Below the pieces are notes generated by a model. That model was not told the DNA's origin. It saw only the letters and a program-made list of their open reading frames with translations, and searched no databases. From contig CACWYB010000003.1 in the NCBI GenBank assembly GCA_902765005.1, positions 310,001 through 374,000 on the forward strand: a stretch of 64,000 bases of DNA. The letters run 5' to 3'. The stretch comes from an uncultured Eubacteriales bacterium. GTDB taxonomy: Bacteria > Bacillota > Clostridia > Christensenellales > CAG-138. The position numbers and the translations under genes were made by a program. This document shows, one piece after another, positions 16,449 to 25,096 of the stretch (position 1 is its first letter; each line of letters starts with the position of its first letter).

Positions 16449-18242
16449 TTAGTCTTCCAGGTCCTTGAAGGAGATATGCAGCTCGTCCAGCTGCTTCTGC
16501 TCCACGGGATAGGGGGCCCCGGTGAGGGGGTCGGAGGCGTTCTGCACCTTGGGGAAGGCGATCACGTCCCGGATGCTGGTGGCGCCGCAGATGAGCATGG
16601 CCAGCCGGTCCAGGCCGTAGGCCAGACCGCCATGGGGCGGCGTGCCGTATTTAAAGGCGTTGAGCAGGAACCCAAAGCGCTGCTGGGCCGCCTCCTCGGT
16701 AAAGCCCAGGGCCTTGAACATGCGCTTCTGCAGCTCGGCGGAATGGATACGGATGCTGCCGCCGCCGATCTCGTTGCCGTTGAGGACGATGTCGTAGGCC
16801 TTGGCCCGCACCGCGCCGGGGTCGGTTTCGATTAGGTCCAAATCTTCGTCCATGGGGCTGGTGAAGGGGTGGTGCATGGCCATGAACCGGCCCTCCTCCT
16901 CGCTCCATTCGAACTGGGGGAACTCCACCACCCACAAAAGGGCGTAGGCGTTCTCGGGGATGAGGCCCATCTTGTTGGCCACCTTCAGCCGGAGCGCGCC
17001 CAGGGAGGCCCACACCACCGGATTCTCGTCCGCCACGATGAACAGCAGGTCGCCCTTTTCAAAGCCAGCCTTCTCCTCGATGGCCTTCACCTCGGCTTCG
17101 GAGAGGAACTTCAAAATGGGGCTCTGGATGCCCTCGTCCTTGTAGTTCATCCAGGCCAGGCCCTTGGCCCGGTAGGTCTTCACGAACTCGCCCTCGGCGT
17201 CGATCTCCTTGCGGGAATAGTGATGGGAGCCGCCCTTCACGTTGATGCAGCGGACGGAGCCGCGGTTCGCCACGGCGTTTTTGAACACGGCAAAGCCGCT
17301 GTCTTTCACGATGTCGGTCAGGTCAATGAGCTCCATGCCGAAGCGGGTGTCGGGCTTGTCGGAGCCGTAGCGGTTCATGGCGTCGATCCACTTGATCCGG
17401 GGCAGGGGGTTGGGAATGTCGATGCCCAGGCACTCCTTGAACACCCGGCGCAAAAAGCCCTCGTTCATGGCCATGACGTCGTCCTCCTCCACGAAGGACA
17501 TCTCCAGGTCGATCTGGGTGAAGTCAGGCTGCCGGTCGGCCCGCAGGTCCTCGTCCCTAAAGCAGCGGGCGATCTGCATGTAGCGGTCGAAGCCGGAGAC
17601 CATGAGCATCTGCTTAAAGAGCTGGGGGCTCTGGGGCAGGGCGTAGAAGCTGCCGGGATGGACGCGGCTGGGCACCAGGTAGTCCCGGGCGCCCTCCGGC
17701 GTGCTGCCGGTGAGGACCGGGGTCTCGATCTCCACAAAGCCGTTCTCGGCAAAGTATTCCCGGGTGATGCGGGCGATCTTGTGCCGCATCATGAGATTCT
17801 TCTGCATGATGGGCCGGCGCAGGTCCAAATAGCGGTATTTGAGGCGCAGCAGCTCCCCGGCGTTGGTGTCGTCGCTGACCTCGAAGGGGGGCGTTTCGCT
17901 GACGGAGAGGATCTTGAAGTCCTTCACCTTCACCTCCACCTCGCCGGTCTTCATCTTGGGGTTGACCATGCTGCCGGTACGGGCCTCCAGGGTGCCGCGC
18001 ACGGCCAGCACGTATTCGGAACGGATGGCGGACGCCCGTTCATAGGCCTCCGGGGAGAGGGTGCTGCTGTCGAACACCACCTGCATAAGGCCGGACCTAT
18101 CCCGCAGCTGAACGAAGATCAGCGCGCCCAAGTCGCGGCGCACGTTGCACCAGCCCATGAGGGTGACCTCCCGGCCCACGTCCTCCCGGCCCAGCTCCGT
18201 GCAGTAACAGGTCCGCTTCCATCCTTGCAGCAATTCGCTCAT
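16449..18242 (-). CDS. aspS: Aspartyl-tRNA synthetase
   Basis: Class II synthetase, 597 residues, with the N-terminal OB-fold anticodon domain (GWCNVRRDLGALIFVQLRDR), motif 2 CFRDEDLRADRQPDFTQID, the bacterial GAD insert (about 300-420), and motif 3 GLAYGLDRLAMLI. Length fits the bacterial type. ATG overlaps the hisS stop by four bases, so the two are translationally coupled under the T-box leader. Whether it is discriminating or also charges tRNA-Asn cannot be settled by eye. Confidence 0.96.
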   Translation of the reverse strand: MSELLQGWKRTCYCTELGREDVGREVTLMGWCNVRRDLGALIFVQLRDRSGLMQVVFDSSTLSPEAYERASAIRSEYVLAVRGTLEARTGSMVNPKMKTGEVEVKVKDFKILSVSETPPFEVSDDTNAGELLRLKYRYLDLRRPIMQKNLMMRHKIARITREYFAENGFVEIETPVLTGSTPEGARDYLVPSRVHPGSFYALPQSPQLFKQMLMVSGFDRYMQIARCFRDEDLRADRQPDFTQIDLEMSFVEEDDVMAMNEGFLRRVFKECLGIDIPNPLPRIKWIDAMNRYGSDKPDTRFGMELIDLTDIVKDSGFAVFKNAVANRGSVRCINVKGGSHHYSRKEIDAEGEFVKTYRAKGLAWMNYKDEGIQSPILKFLSEAEVKAIEEKAGFEKGDLLFIVADENPVVWASLGALRLKVANKMGLIPENAYALLWVVEFPQFEWSEEEGRFMAMHHPFTSPMDEDLDLIETDPGAVRAKAYDIVLNGNEIGGGSIRIHSAELQKRMFKALGFTEEAAQQRFGFLLNAFKYGTPPHGGLAYGLDRLAMLICGATSIRDVIAFPKVQNASDPLTGAPYPVEQKQLDELHISFKDLED

Positions 18243-19510
18243 TTTTGATTGCCTCCTATCGTTTCTGCAATATCCTTCGCCGTGAGAGCGACCTCGATCT
18301 GCTCTCCGGTATCCATTCTCTTAAGGTTGCCCTTGCCGGCGGCAAGCTCGCTTTCGCCGATGACCAAAACGTGCTTGGCTTCCGTCTTGCCGGCGTACTT
18401 GAAGTTGGCCTTCACGCTCCGGCCCACGTGGTCCGTATCGGCGGACAGGCCCAGGTTCCTGAGCCCGTTCACCAGCTCGAAGGCCTTCCGCTTCTCCCCG
18501 TCCCCCATGCCGAAGATCAGCACGTCCACGGGCTCTGGCTTGGGGATCTCCACGCCCAGCTGATCGAGATACAGGAGCAGCCGCTCCACGCCCAACCCGA
18601 AGCCCACCGCGGGCACCTCCGGGCCGCCGATCTGCTTGACCAGGCCGTCGTACCGGCCGCCGCCGCAGAGGGTCCCCTGGGCCCCGGCCGCCCCGGACAC
18701 GATCTCGAACACCGTGCGGGTGTAGTAGTCGAGACCCCGGACCAGCATGGGGTCCATCTCATAGGGGATGCCGATGGCGTCCAGATACCCCCGGAGGCTG
18801 TCCATGTGGGCGCGGCATTCGTCGCACACATAGTCCAGGGTGTGGGGGGCGCCGGCGTTGATCTTCTTGCAGCTCTCCACCTTGCAGTCCAGGACCCGAA
18901 GGGGGTTCTTCTCCAGGCGCACCTGGCAGTCCTCGCAGAGCTCGTCCCTGTGGCCGGCCAGATAGGCTTTGAGGGCCTCCTGATACCGGCCCCGGCAGTT
19001 GGGGCAGCCGATGGAGTTGAGCTTCACCGTCAGATCCCGGGCGCCCATGGCGGTGAAGATGTTCCAGGCCAGGGCGATGATCTCCGCGTCCGCGCTGGGC
19101 TCGGGGGCGCCGAAGCACTCCACGCCGAACTGGTGGTGCTCCCGCAGCCGGCCCGCCTGGGGCCGCTCATAGCGGAACACGGGGCAGTTGAGGTAGTAGA
19201 CCTTCAGCGGCATGGCCTCGGCAAAGAGGCCGTGCTCCACGAACATGCGGACCGTGCCCGCCGTGCCCTCGGGCTTGAGGGTGATGCTGCGGCCGCCCTT
19301 GTCGTTGAAGGTGTACATCTCCTTCTGCACCACGTCCGTGGTGTCGCCCACGGAGCGCAAAAACAGCTCCGTATGCTCGATGACCGGGGTGCGGATCTCC
19401 TTGAAGCCGAAGCGGGCCGTGGTTTTGCGGATGAGATCCTCCACGTACTGCCAGCGATAGCTTTCCGCCGGGGTCACATCCCGGGTGCCCTTGGGTGCCT
19501 GATATGCCAT
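18239..19510 (-). CDS. hisS: Histidyl-tRNA synthetase
   Basis: Class II synthetase, 423 residues: motif 1 and 2 in the N-terminal catalytic core (KGTRDVTPAE; FRYERPQAGRLREHHQ), the histidine-binding GLDYYTRTVFE and GGGRYDGLVKQIGG motifs, and a C-terminal anticodon-binding domain. A cysteine-rich insert (CPNC, CEDC, CDEC pairs, about residues 165-245) is seen. First gene of hisS-aspS-trxA-nifS, behind a promoter and T-box. Confidence 0.96.
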   Translation of the reverse strand: MAYQAPKGTRDVTPAESYRWQYVEDLIRKTTARFGFKEIRTPVIEHTELFLRSVGDTTDVVQKEMYTFNDKGGRSITLKPEGTAGTVRMFVEHGLFAEAMPLKVYYLNCPVFRYERPQAGRLREHHQFGVECFGAPEPSADAEIIALAWNIFTAMGARDLTVKLNSIGCPNCRGRYQEALKAYLAGHRDELCEDCQVRLEKNPLRVLDCKVESCKKINAGAPHTLDYVCDECRAHMDSLRGYLDAIGIPYEMDPMLVRGLDYYTRTVFEIVSGAAGAQGTLCGGGRYDGLVKQIGGPEVPAVGFGLGVERLLLYLDQLGVEIPKPEPVDVLIFGMGDGEKRKAFELVNGLRNLGLSADTDHVGRSVKANFKYAGKTEAKHVLVIGESELAAGKGNLKRMDTGEQIEVALTAKDIAETIGGNQK

Positions 19511-19526
19511 ATTCTTTCCTCCTGCT

Positions 19527-19748
19527 ATGAAAAAGCGGCCCCGCCTCCACTCGAGGGACGGAAGACCGCGGTGCCACCCTGATTAAGCGAAATTCGCTTC
19601 ACTCTTGCTCCTAACGCGAGCGCCACGGCGGGCCATTTCCTGCCCGCGGCTCCCGGCTGTCCTTCCAAGCGCCCCTGGCCGCCCGGCTTCCACCGCCCCG
19701 AACTCGCTGCCTGCCCTAAAACGCCTGTACTCTTCCGTTCAACGCCTT
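19527..19748 (-). promoter_or_regulatory. T-box riboswitch controlling hisS-aspS
   Basis: The minus-strand leader holds the invariant T-box AGGGTGGCACCGCG (about 19566-19579) just before a GC-rich hairpin and a CTTTTTC run (terminator). The 5' part has GAACGGAAGAGTA, the AGTA bulge typical of Stem I; CAGGCG after it can pair with CGCTTG on the 3' side, which places GAAGGACAG in the specifier loop. The likely specifier is GAC (Asp) at 19659-19661; His codons are not seen there. Uncharged tRNA would stabilise the antiterminator and allow transcription. Confidence 0.9.
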
Positions 19749-19754
19749 TGCAGT

Positions 19755-19783
19755 AGTATACCCGTCTTTGGGCCGCTTGTCAA
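19755..19783 (-). promoter_or_regulatory. Promoter of the hisS T-box leader
   Basis: TTGACA-N17-TATACT on the minus strand, essentially consensus. The -35 overlaps the last codons of hemZ. Confidence 0.88.
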
Positions 19784-21213
19784 TCGGAAAAGAGCCGTTT
19801 TTTCTCGCTGAACAGCTTGGGCTGCTTCTCGTACCAGGTGGGCACGTCCTTGGGGCTGGGCAGCCGCTCCACCCGTTGGCCCCCGCCGTAGACCCGCTTG
19901 GTCATGGCCCCGGCCCCGTGGGAGAGGATGCTCACCGTTTCCTCCATCATGTCGATGTTGTAAACGCAGAGGGTGCCGGGCTTGGCGTAGCCCACGTTCT
20001 CCAGGTTCCCCTGCATGTACTTCTGCCGGTACATGTAGTAGGGGGCCATGCCCATATCCCGGGCCGCCCGGGCCCCCAGGGCCACCATCTCCTCCACCGC
20101 CTCGCTGGGGGGCAGGGGGTATTCCTCCAGGCGGGCTTTGAGCCGGGAGGAATGCTTGATGGCCAGGGTGTGGACCGTTAAATTTTCAGGATCGAAATGC
20201 CGGATGGCCGAGAGAGTGCGCGCAAAGTCCGCCACGGTCTCCCCGGGCAGGCCCGCGATCAGGTCCATGTTGACGCAATCGAAGCCCTCCTGCCGGGCCA
20301 TGGCAAAGCAGGCCTCGATGTCCGCCGCCGTGTGGAACCGGCCGATGGCCTCAAGGGTCCTGTCGTTCATGGTCTGGGGGTTGATGCTGATGCGGGTCAC
20401 GCCCCGATCCCGAAGGATGCGGAGCTTCTCCCGGGTGATGGTGTCGGGCCGGCCCGCCTCCACGGTGAACTCGTGGCCCGCCACGCCATAGGCTTCGCTC
20501 AGCGCCGAGAGCACCCGATCCAGCTCCCGCTCGGGCAGCACCGTGGGGGTGCCGCCGCCGAAGTAGAAGGTGCGGGGGGTGAAGCCCGTTTCCCGCAGGA
20601 GCTTTGCCCCCTCCCGGATGTCCAGGATGAGATGGTCCGCGTAGTCCGACAGGATCCCCTCCTTCTTGGCCACCTCCGCCCCGAAGGAGCAGTAGAGGCA
20701 CCGGCTCCGGCAGAAGGGGATGTGCAGGTACACGGAGGCGCTTTTGCCCGTCACGGAGGCGATGTGGGGCCGCTGAACGGCGGTGATCTCCTCCACCAGG
20801 GCCTGCTTTTCCGGGGAAACGGTGAACAGCTCCCGGAAGGAGCGCCGGGCCTCCCCCTCCCCCTGCCGGTCCATGATCTCCCGAAAGAGCTTGGTGGGCC
20901 GGATGCCCGTCAATGACCCCCAGGGGGTGGAGACCGGGTACAGGCTCTGCATCACCTGGTAGACGCACAGCTTCAACGCCCGCTTCTGCTGGCGCTTGAT
21001 GTCCAGTTTGTCCATGCCCGCCTGGACGGGGACCACCCGCTCCACATGCGCGGGCATAGCCAGGCACTTGGCTTCGCCGCCCGTGAGCAGCACATAGAGC
21101 TTCAGCTCCGCGTCCGGGGCATAGGGCAAAATGTCCGTCTGTCCCAGGAACAGGCGGACCTCCTCGGTCATATCGTTGAAAAAGCCTTTGGCGTTGGTGA
21201 TCAGCTGAACCAT
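19780..21213 (-). CDS. hemZ: HemZ-type radical SAM protein (coproporphyrinogen dehydrogenase-like)
   Basis: A 477-residue radical SAM protein. The CxxxCxxC cluster motif is in HIPFCRSRCLYCSF (about 170-185), followed by FGGGTPTVL and the HemN-like EAGRPDTI, RISINPQTMN and DLIAGLPGET segments. Unlike HemN it has an N-terminal domain of about 155 residues, which is the HemZ arrangement. HemZ is implicated in oxygen-independent haem synthesis in Bacillus, but HemN relatives also include haem chaperones, so the reaction is not certain. Overlaps the MBL gene by 13 bases. Confidence 0.85.
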   Translation of the reverse strand: MVQLITNAKGFFNDMTEEVRLFLGQTDILPYAPDAELKLYVLLTGGEAKCLAMPAHVERVVPVQAGMDKLDIKRQQKRALKLCVYQVMQSLYPVSTPWGSLTGIRPTKLFREIMDRQGEGEARRSFRELFTVSPEKQALVEEITAVQRPHIASVTGKSASVYLHIPFCRSRCLYCSFGAEVAKKEGILSDYADHLILDIREGAKLLRETGFTPRTFYFGGGTPTVLPERELDRVLSALSEAYGVAGHEFTVEAGRPDTITREKLRILRDRGVTRISINPQTMNDRTLEAIGRFHTAADIEACFAMARQEGFDCVNMDLIAGLPGETVADFARTLSAIRHFDPENLTVHTLAIKHSSRLKARLEEYPLPPSEAVEEMVALGARAARDMGMAPYYMYRQKYMQGNLENVGYAKPGTLCVYNIDMMEETVSILSHGAGAMTKRVYGGGQRVERLPSPKDVPTWYEKQPKLFSEKKRLFSD

Positions 21214-21839
21214 GGGTGATTCTGATAGACGTTCATGGGGTTGAACCGCTTCTCGTGGTCGATGGTGGTGCTCTCCTCATGGCCCGGGTACACGGTGTAG
21301 CCGTCCAGGGCGTAGAGCTTGTGAAAGAGGGAGTCCATGAGCTCCCGGATACTGCCCCCCAAATCCGTCCGGCCCACGCTCTCGCAGAAGAGGGTATCCC
21401 CGGTGAACACGACCTTCTCCTCATCCACCGCAAAGCACACGCCGCCCTTGGTGTGGCCCGGGGTCTCCATGACCCTAAAGACAAGGCCGCCGGCGGAAAT
21501 TTTCTCCCCCTCCGCCAGGAATTCGTCCGCCCGGCAGGGCTTCAAAGAAAAGCTCATGGCGGAAAAATAGCTCCGCTCCCCGGCGGCCATGGGGGCATCC
21601 GCTTGGTGGATATAGACCCTGGCCCCGGTCGCCTCCCTCAGGTCCGCTGCCCCCCACACATGGTCGAAGTGGCCGTGGGTCAAGAGGATATGGGTGCAGA
21701 CAAGGCCCTTTTCCCGGAGGGTATCGCCGATGAGGGCGGCGTCCGCCGGGTCGATGACGGCGCAGGTCTTGCTGCCGGGAGCGTATGCGATATAGGAATT
21801 GGCCGAGATGGGGCCGCAGGGCAGGGTGATGATCTCCAC
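21201..21839 (-). CDS. Metallo-beta-lactamase fold hydrolase (glyoxalase II-like)
   Basis: A 212-residue MBL-fold enzyme with the metal-binding motif THGHFDHV, a second histidine in ETPGHTKGG, aspartate in FTGDTLF and the last histidine in VYPGHEEST. The single-domain size matches the YcbL-like hydroxyacylglutathione-hydrolase group. Substrate unknown. Conserved position between dtd and hemZ in Clostridia. It abuts the dtd stop. Confidence 0.88.
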   Translation of the reverse strand: MEIITLPCGPISANSYIAYAPGSKTCAVIDPADAALIGDTLREKGLVCTHILLTHGHFDHVWGAADLREATGARVYIHQADAPMAAGERSYFSAMSFSLKPCRADEFLAEGEKISAGGLVFRVMETPGHTKGGVCFAVDEEKVVFTGDTLFCESVGRTDLGGSIRELMDSLFHKLYALDGYTVYPGHEESTTIDHEKRFNPMNVYQNHPWFS

Positions 21840-22289
21840 TTAAAACTCCTTTTTGCTGCTGAGCAGGATGGTGAAGGGGCCGTCGTTGACCAGGGCCACC
21901 TGCATGTCCGCCATAAAGGTGCCGCTTTCGATCGGCACGCCGGCCTCCCGCATATAGGCCTTCACGGTCTCAAAGAGGGGCTTGGCCTTCTCCGGGCGCT
22001 CGGCCAGGATGTAGCTGGGCCGGCGACCGTGGCGGGCGTCCCCGGCCAGGGTGAACTGGCTCACGGCCAGAATCTTCCCCCCCACGTCCCCCACGGACAG
22101 GTTGGGCACGCCGTTTTCGTCGTCGAAGATCCTCAGGCCCACGCACTTATCCGCAATGTACCGGGCGTCCTTCTCGCTGTCCCCCACCTCCACGCCGATG
22201 AGGATGAGCAGGCCCTTTTCGATGGCGGCGGTCAAGGTCCCGTCGATGGTGACGGAGGCGGAGAGCACCCGCTGAACCACTGCTTTCAT
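21840..22289 (-). CDS. dtd: D-aminoacyl-tRNA deacylase
   Basis: Removes D-amino acids (and glycine mischarged on tRNA-Ala) from tRNA. The 149-residue protein has both signature motifs, SQFTLAGD and the cross-subunit NDGPFT (family NxGPxT). The start MKAVVQRVLSASVTI is typical. It lies three bases after relA in the recJ-apt-relA-dtd run. Confidence 0.94.
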   Translation of the reverse strand: MKAVVQRVLSASVTIDGTLTAAIEKGLLILIGVEVGDSEKDARYIADKCVGLRIFDDENGVPNLSVGDVGGKILAVSQFTLAGDARHGRRPSYILAERPEKAKPLFETVKAYMREAGVPIESGTFMADMQVALVNDGPFTILLSSKKEF

Positions 22290-22292
22290 GTG

Positions 22293-24500
22293 TTACCTCC
22301 CGTTGCCGCCGTTGACCCGTCGCACCTCGATGACGGATTTGAGCTTGCGCAGGTTGGCCATGATGTGATCCAGCTGGGCCGCGTCCGCCACGCTGAAGGT
22401 GATGAGCATGGTGGCCACCCCGTCCACGGAGGTCTGGGCCTTCATGTCGGAGATATACACGTTCATGGTGGTGAGCAGGCGGCTGATCTCCAGCAGGGAG
22501 CCGGTCTTGTCCACCACGTGGATATAGACCGTGGCGGAGAAGTCCTCCGTGCTGGAGGCGGCCCACTCCACGGGCACGAACCGCTCCGGCTCCTGGGAGA
22601 GGCGGGGCATGTTCCGGCAATCCGCCCGATGGATGGACACGCCCCGGCCCCGGGTGATGTAGCCCACGATCCTGTCCCCGGGCAGGGGGTTGCAGCAGCT
22701 GCTGAAGTGGACGGACATGCCCGCGTCCCCGGCCACGATGACCCCGTTGGTGGGCTTGGGCTTGGCGGGCTGGGCGGGCTTGTGGGGCGCGGGGGCGGCG
22801 GCGTTCTGGAGCCGCTCCTGCATCTCCTCCAGCTTGTCGGACTTGCGCTTCATCTCCATGAGCTTGTGGATCACCTGTCCGGAGGAGATGCCGCCGTAGC
22901 CGATGGAGGAATAGAGCTCGTCCAAGGAGGGCAGGGTGAGGCGCTTTAAAATGTCGTTGTAGAATTCGGGCTTCATGAGGGCGGAGAGCTCCACGGCCTG
23001 CCGCTTGGCCGCGTCCTCCAGCATCTCCCGGCCCTTTTGGATGTTCTCCTCCCGGTTGGCCTTCTTGAACCACTGCTTGATCCGGTTCTTGGCCGACTGG
23101 GTCTTGACGATGTTCAGCCAGTCGCGGCTGGGGCCGGACTGGGTGTTGGAGGTGATGATCTCCACCACGTCGTTGGTCTTCAAAACATAGTCCAGCCGCA
23201 CCATGTTCCCGTTGACCCGGGCGTGCTGGGTGTGGTGGCCCACGTTGGTGTGGATCCGATAGGCAAAGTCAAGGGGCGTGCTGCCGATGGGCAGGTCCAA
23301 AATCTCCCCCTTGGGCGTGAGCACGTACACGTATTCGCCCAGGTAGTCCTTCACCACGTTCTCGGCGAATTCGGCGTTGTCCTCGTTGTCGTCCTTGGCC
23401 TCCTCCACCACCTGCCGAAGCCAGCTGGTGCGCTTGTCCATCTCCGTCTGCACCGTCCGCCCCTCCTTGTACATCCAGTGGGCGGCCACGCCGTATTCGG
23501 CGGTCTCGTGCATCTCATGGGTGCGGATCTGCACCTCGAAGGGGATGCCGTTCTTGTTCATGAGGGTGGTGTGGAGGGACCGGTACAGATTGGGCTTGGG
23601 CATGGCGATGTAGTCCTTGAACCGGCCGGGCAGGGGCTTCCACTCCGCGTGGATGATGCCCAGGGCGGCGTAGCAGTCGTTCACCGTGTCCACGATGACC
23701 CGAATGGCGATCAGGTCGTAGATCTCCCCGATGCCCACCCCGTTGCGCTGCATCTTCCGGTAGGTGGAATACAGGTGCTTGGGCCGGCCGGAGAGGTCGC
23801 ATTCGATGCCCGCCCCCTGCATGAGCTCCCGCATCCGCTCCATGGCGGCGCCCAGGAGCTTGAGCCGCTCCTCCTGCTGCCGGGACACCAAACTCCGGAT
23901 GCGCTCATACTCCTCGGGCATGAGGTATTTGAAGGAAAGGTCCTCCAATTCGCTGCGGAGCACGCCGATGCCGAACCGGTGAGCTAACGGCGTATAGACC
24001 TCCAAGGTCTCCCTGGCCTTGCGGATCTGCTTCTCCCGGGTGCAGTATTCCAGGGTGTGCATGTTGTGGAGCCGGTCGGCGAGCTTGATGATGACCACCC
24101 GCACGTCGTCCGCGATGGCCAGAAAGAGCTTGGTCAGATTCTCGTTCTGCTCCTGCTTCTTGGTCACGTACTCCTTCTGGCCGGACCGGGTCAGCTTGGT
24201 GACCCCGTCCACCAGGTGGGCCACCTCCGGGGAGAAGCGGCGGGAGATCTCCTCCAGGGAGATGTCCTTGCCGTCCTCCACGGTGTCGTGGAGCACCCCG
24301 GCGATGACCGTGGCGGCGTCCATGCCCATGTCCAGCAGATATTCCGCCACGGCGATGGGATGGATGATGTAGGGCTCCCCGGACTCCCGCTTCTGCCCCT
24401 CATGGACAGCGGTAGCAAAGGCCAGGGCTTCCTCCATGGTCTTTCCCTTCTCCGGGCCGTACTTGGCCTTAAATTTTTGAAGCAGCTCTTCCCTTGCCAT
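22293..24500 (-). CDS. relA: Bifunctional (p)ppGpp synthetase/hydrolase (Rel)
   Basis: The 735-residue stringent-response enzyme. The N-terminal HD hydrolase has HPIAVAEYLL and HDTVED; the synthetase domain has DLIAIRVIVD and KDYIAMPKPNLYRSLHT with EVQIRT; then a TGS domain (about 395-455), a helical/zinc-finger region with SCCNPLPGD and a C-terminal ACT domain (about 660-735). Both active sites look intact, so it should make and degrade alarmone. It senses deacylated tRNA on ribosomes in the family. Neighbours apt and dtd are conserved partners in position. Confidence 0.95.
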   Translation of the reverse strand: MAREELLQKFKAKYGPEKGKTMEEALAFATAVHEGQKRESGEPYIIHPIAVAEYLLDMGMDAATVIAGVLHDTVEDGKDISLEEISRRFSPEVAHLVDGVTKLTRSGQKEYVTKKQEQNENLTKLFLAIADDVRVVIIKLADRLHNMHTLEYCTREKQIRKARETLEVYTPLAHRFGIGVLRSELEDLSFKYLMPEEYERIRSLVSRQQEERLKLLGAAMERMRELMQGAGIECDLSGRPKHLYSTYRKMQRNGVGIGEIYDLIAIRVIVDTVNDCYAALGIIHAEWKPLPGRFKDYIAMPKPNLYRSLHTTLMNKNGIPFEVQIRTHEMHETAEYGVAAHWMYKEGRTVQTEMDKRTSWLRQVVEEAKDDNEDNAEFAENVVKDYLGEYVYVLTPKGEILDLPIGSTPLDFAYRIHTNVGHHTQHARVNGNMVRLDYVLKTNDVVEIITSNTQSGPSRDWLNIVKTQSAKNRIKQWFKKANREENIQKGREMLEDAAKRQAVELSALMKPEFYNDILKRLTLPSLDELYSSIGYGGISSGQVIHKLMEMKRKSDKLEEMQERLQNAAAPAPHKPAQPAKPKPTNGVIVAGDAGMSVHFSSCCNPLPGDRIVGYITRGRGVSIHRADCRNMPRLSQEPERFVPVEWAASSTEDFSATVYIHVVDKTGSLLEISRLLTTMNVYISDMKAQTSVDGVATMLITFSVADAAQLDHIMANLRKLKSVIEVRRVNGGNGR

Positions 24501-24505
24501 TTTTT

Positions 24506-24535
24506 TACCGAAAAGGGGACCAACGCTGCCGCTGA
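24506..24535 (-). terminator. Possible terminator between apt and relA
   Basis: Minus-strand hairpin with a GGGA/TCCC-closed stem then CCTTTTTC, in the 62-bp gap. The stem is imperfect; partial termination or no effect are both possible. Confidence 0.4.
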
Positions 24536-24562
24536 TCCCTGTTTTTTTGACGATCTATGGAA

Positions 24563-25075
24563 TTAGTACTGGAGGATGGTGCCCACCTCGTAGTCCTTCA
24601 ACACCTCCCGGCCGGGCAGGTCCGTGAGCTCGATGGCGAAGCAGCAGGCCGCCACCACGCCGCCGGCCTTCTCGCAGAGCTTGGCGCAGGCAAGGGCCGT
24701 GCCGCCGGTGGCCAGCAGATCGTCCACCACGGCCACCCGCTGTCCGGGCTTCACCGCGTCCACATGCATCTGCAGCTCGTCCGTGCCGTACTCCAGGCCG
24801 TACTTATAGCTGATGGTGGTGTAGGGGAGCTTGCCGGGCTTGCGGGCCAGGATCATGCCCACATCCAGGGCATAGGCCACGGAGGCGCTGAAGATGAAGC
24901 CCCGGGCCTCCGGCGCTATGATCAGGTCGATATTCTTATCCCGCAGAAAGTCCGCCATCCGGTTCGCCATCTCCTGGAAGGCGTCCTTGTTCCCCAGCAG
25001 GGGCGTGATGTCGCGGAAGAGAATGCCTTCCTTGGGAAAATCGGGGATCGTTCTGACGTAATCCTTGAGTTCCAT
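24563..25075 (-). CDS. apt: Adenine phosphoribosyltransferase
   Basis: Salvages adenine to AMP with PRPP. The 170-residue protein has the PRPP-binding loop VAVVDDLLATGGTALA, the N-terminal IPDFPKEGILFRDITPLL segment and EARGFIFSASVAYAL. Length and motifs are standard. Located 21 bp after recJ and before relA. Confidence 0.95.
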   Translation of the reverse strand: MELKDYVRTIPDFPKEGILFRDITPLLGNKDAFQEMANRMADFLRDKNIDLIIAPEARGFIFSASVAYALDVGMILARKPGKLPYTTISYKYGLEYGTDELQMHVDAVKPGQRVAVVDDLLATGGTALACAKLCEKAGGVVAACCFAIELTDLPGREVLKDYEVGTILQY

Positions 25076-25096
25076 GTGTTTCCTCCTTACGAAGCG

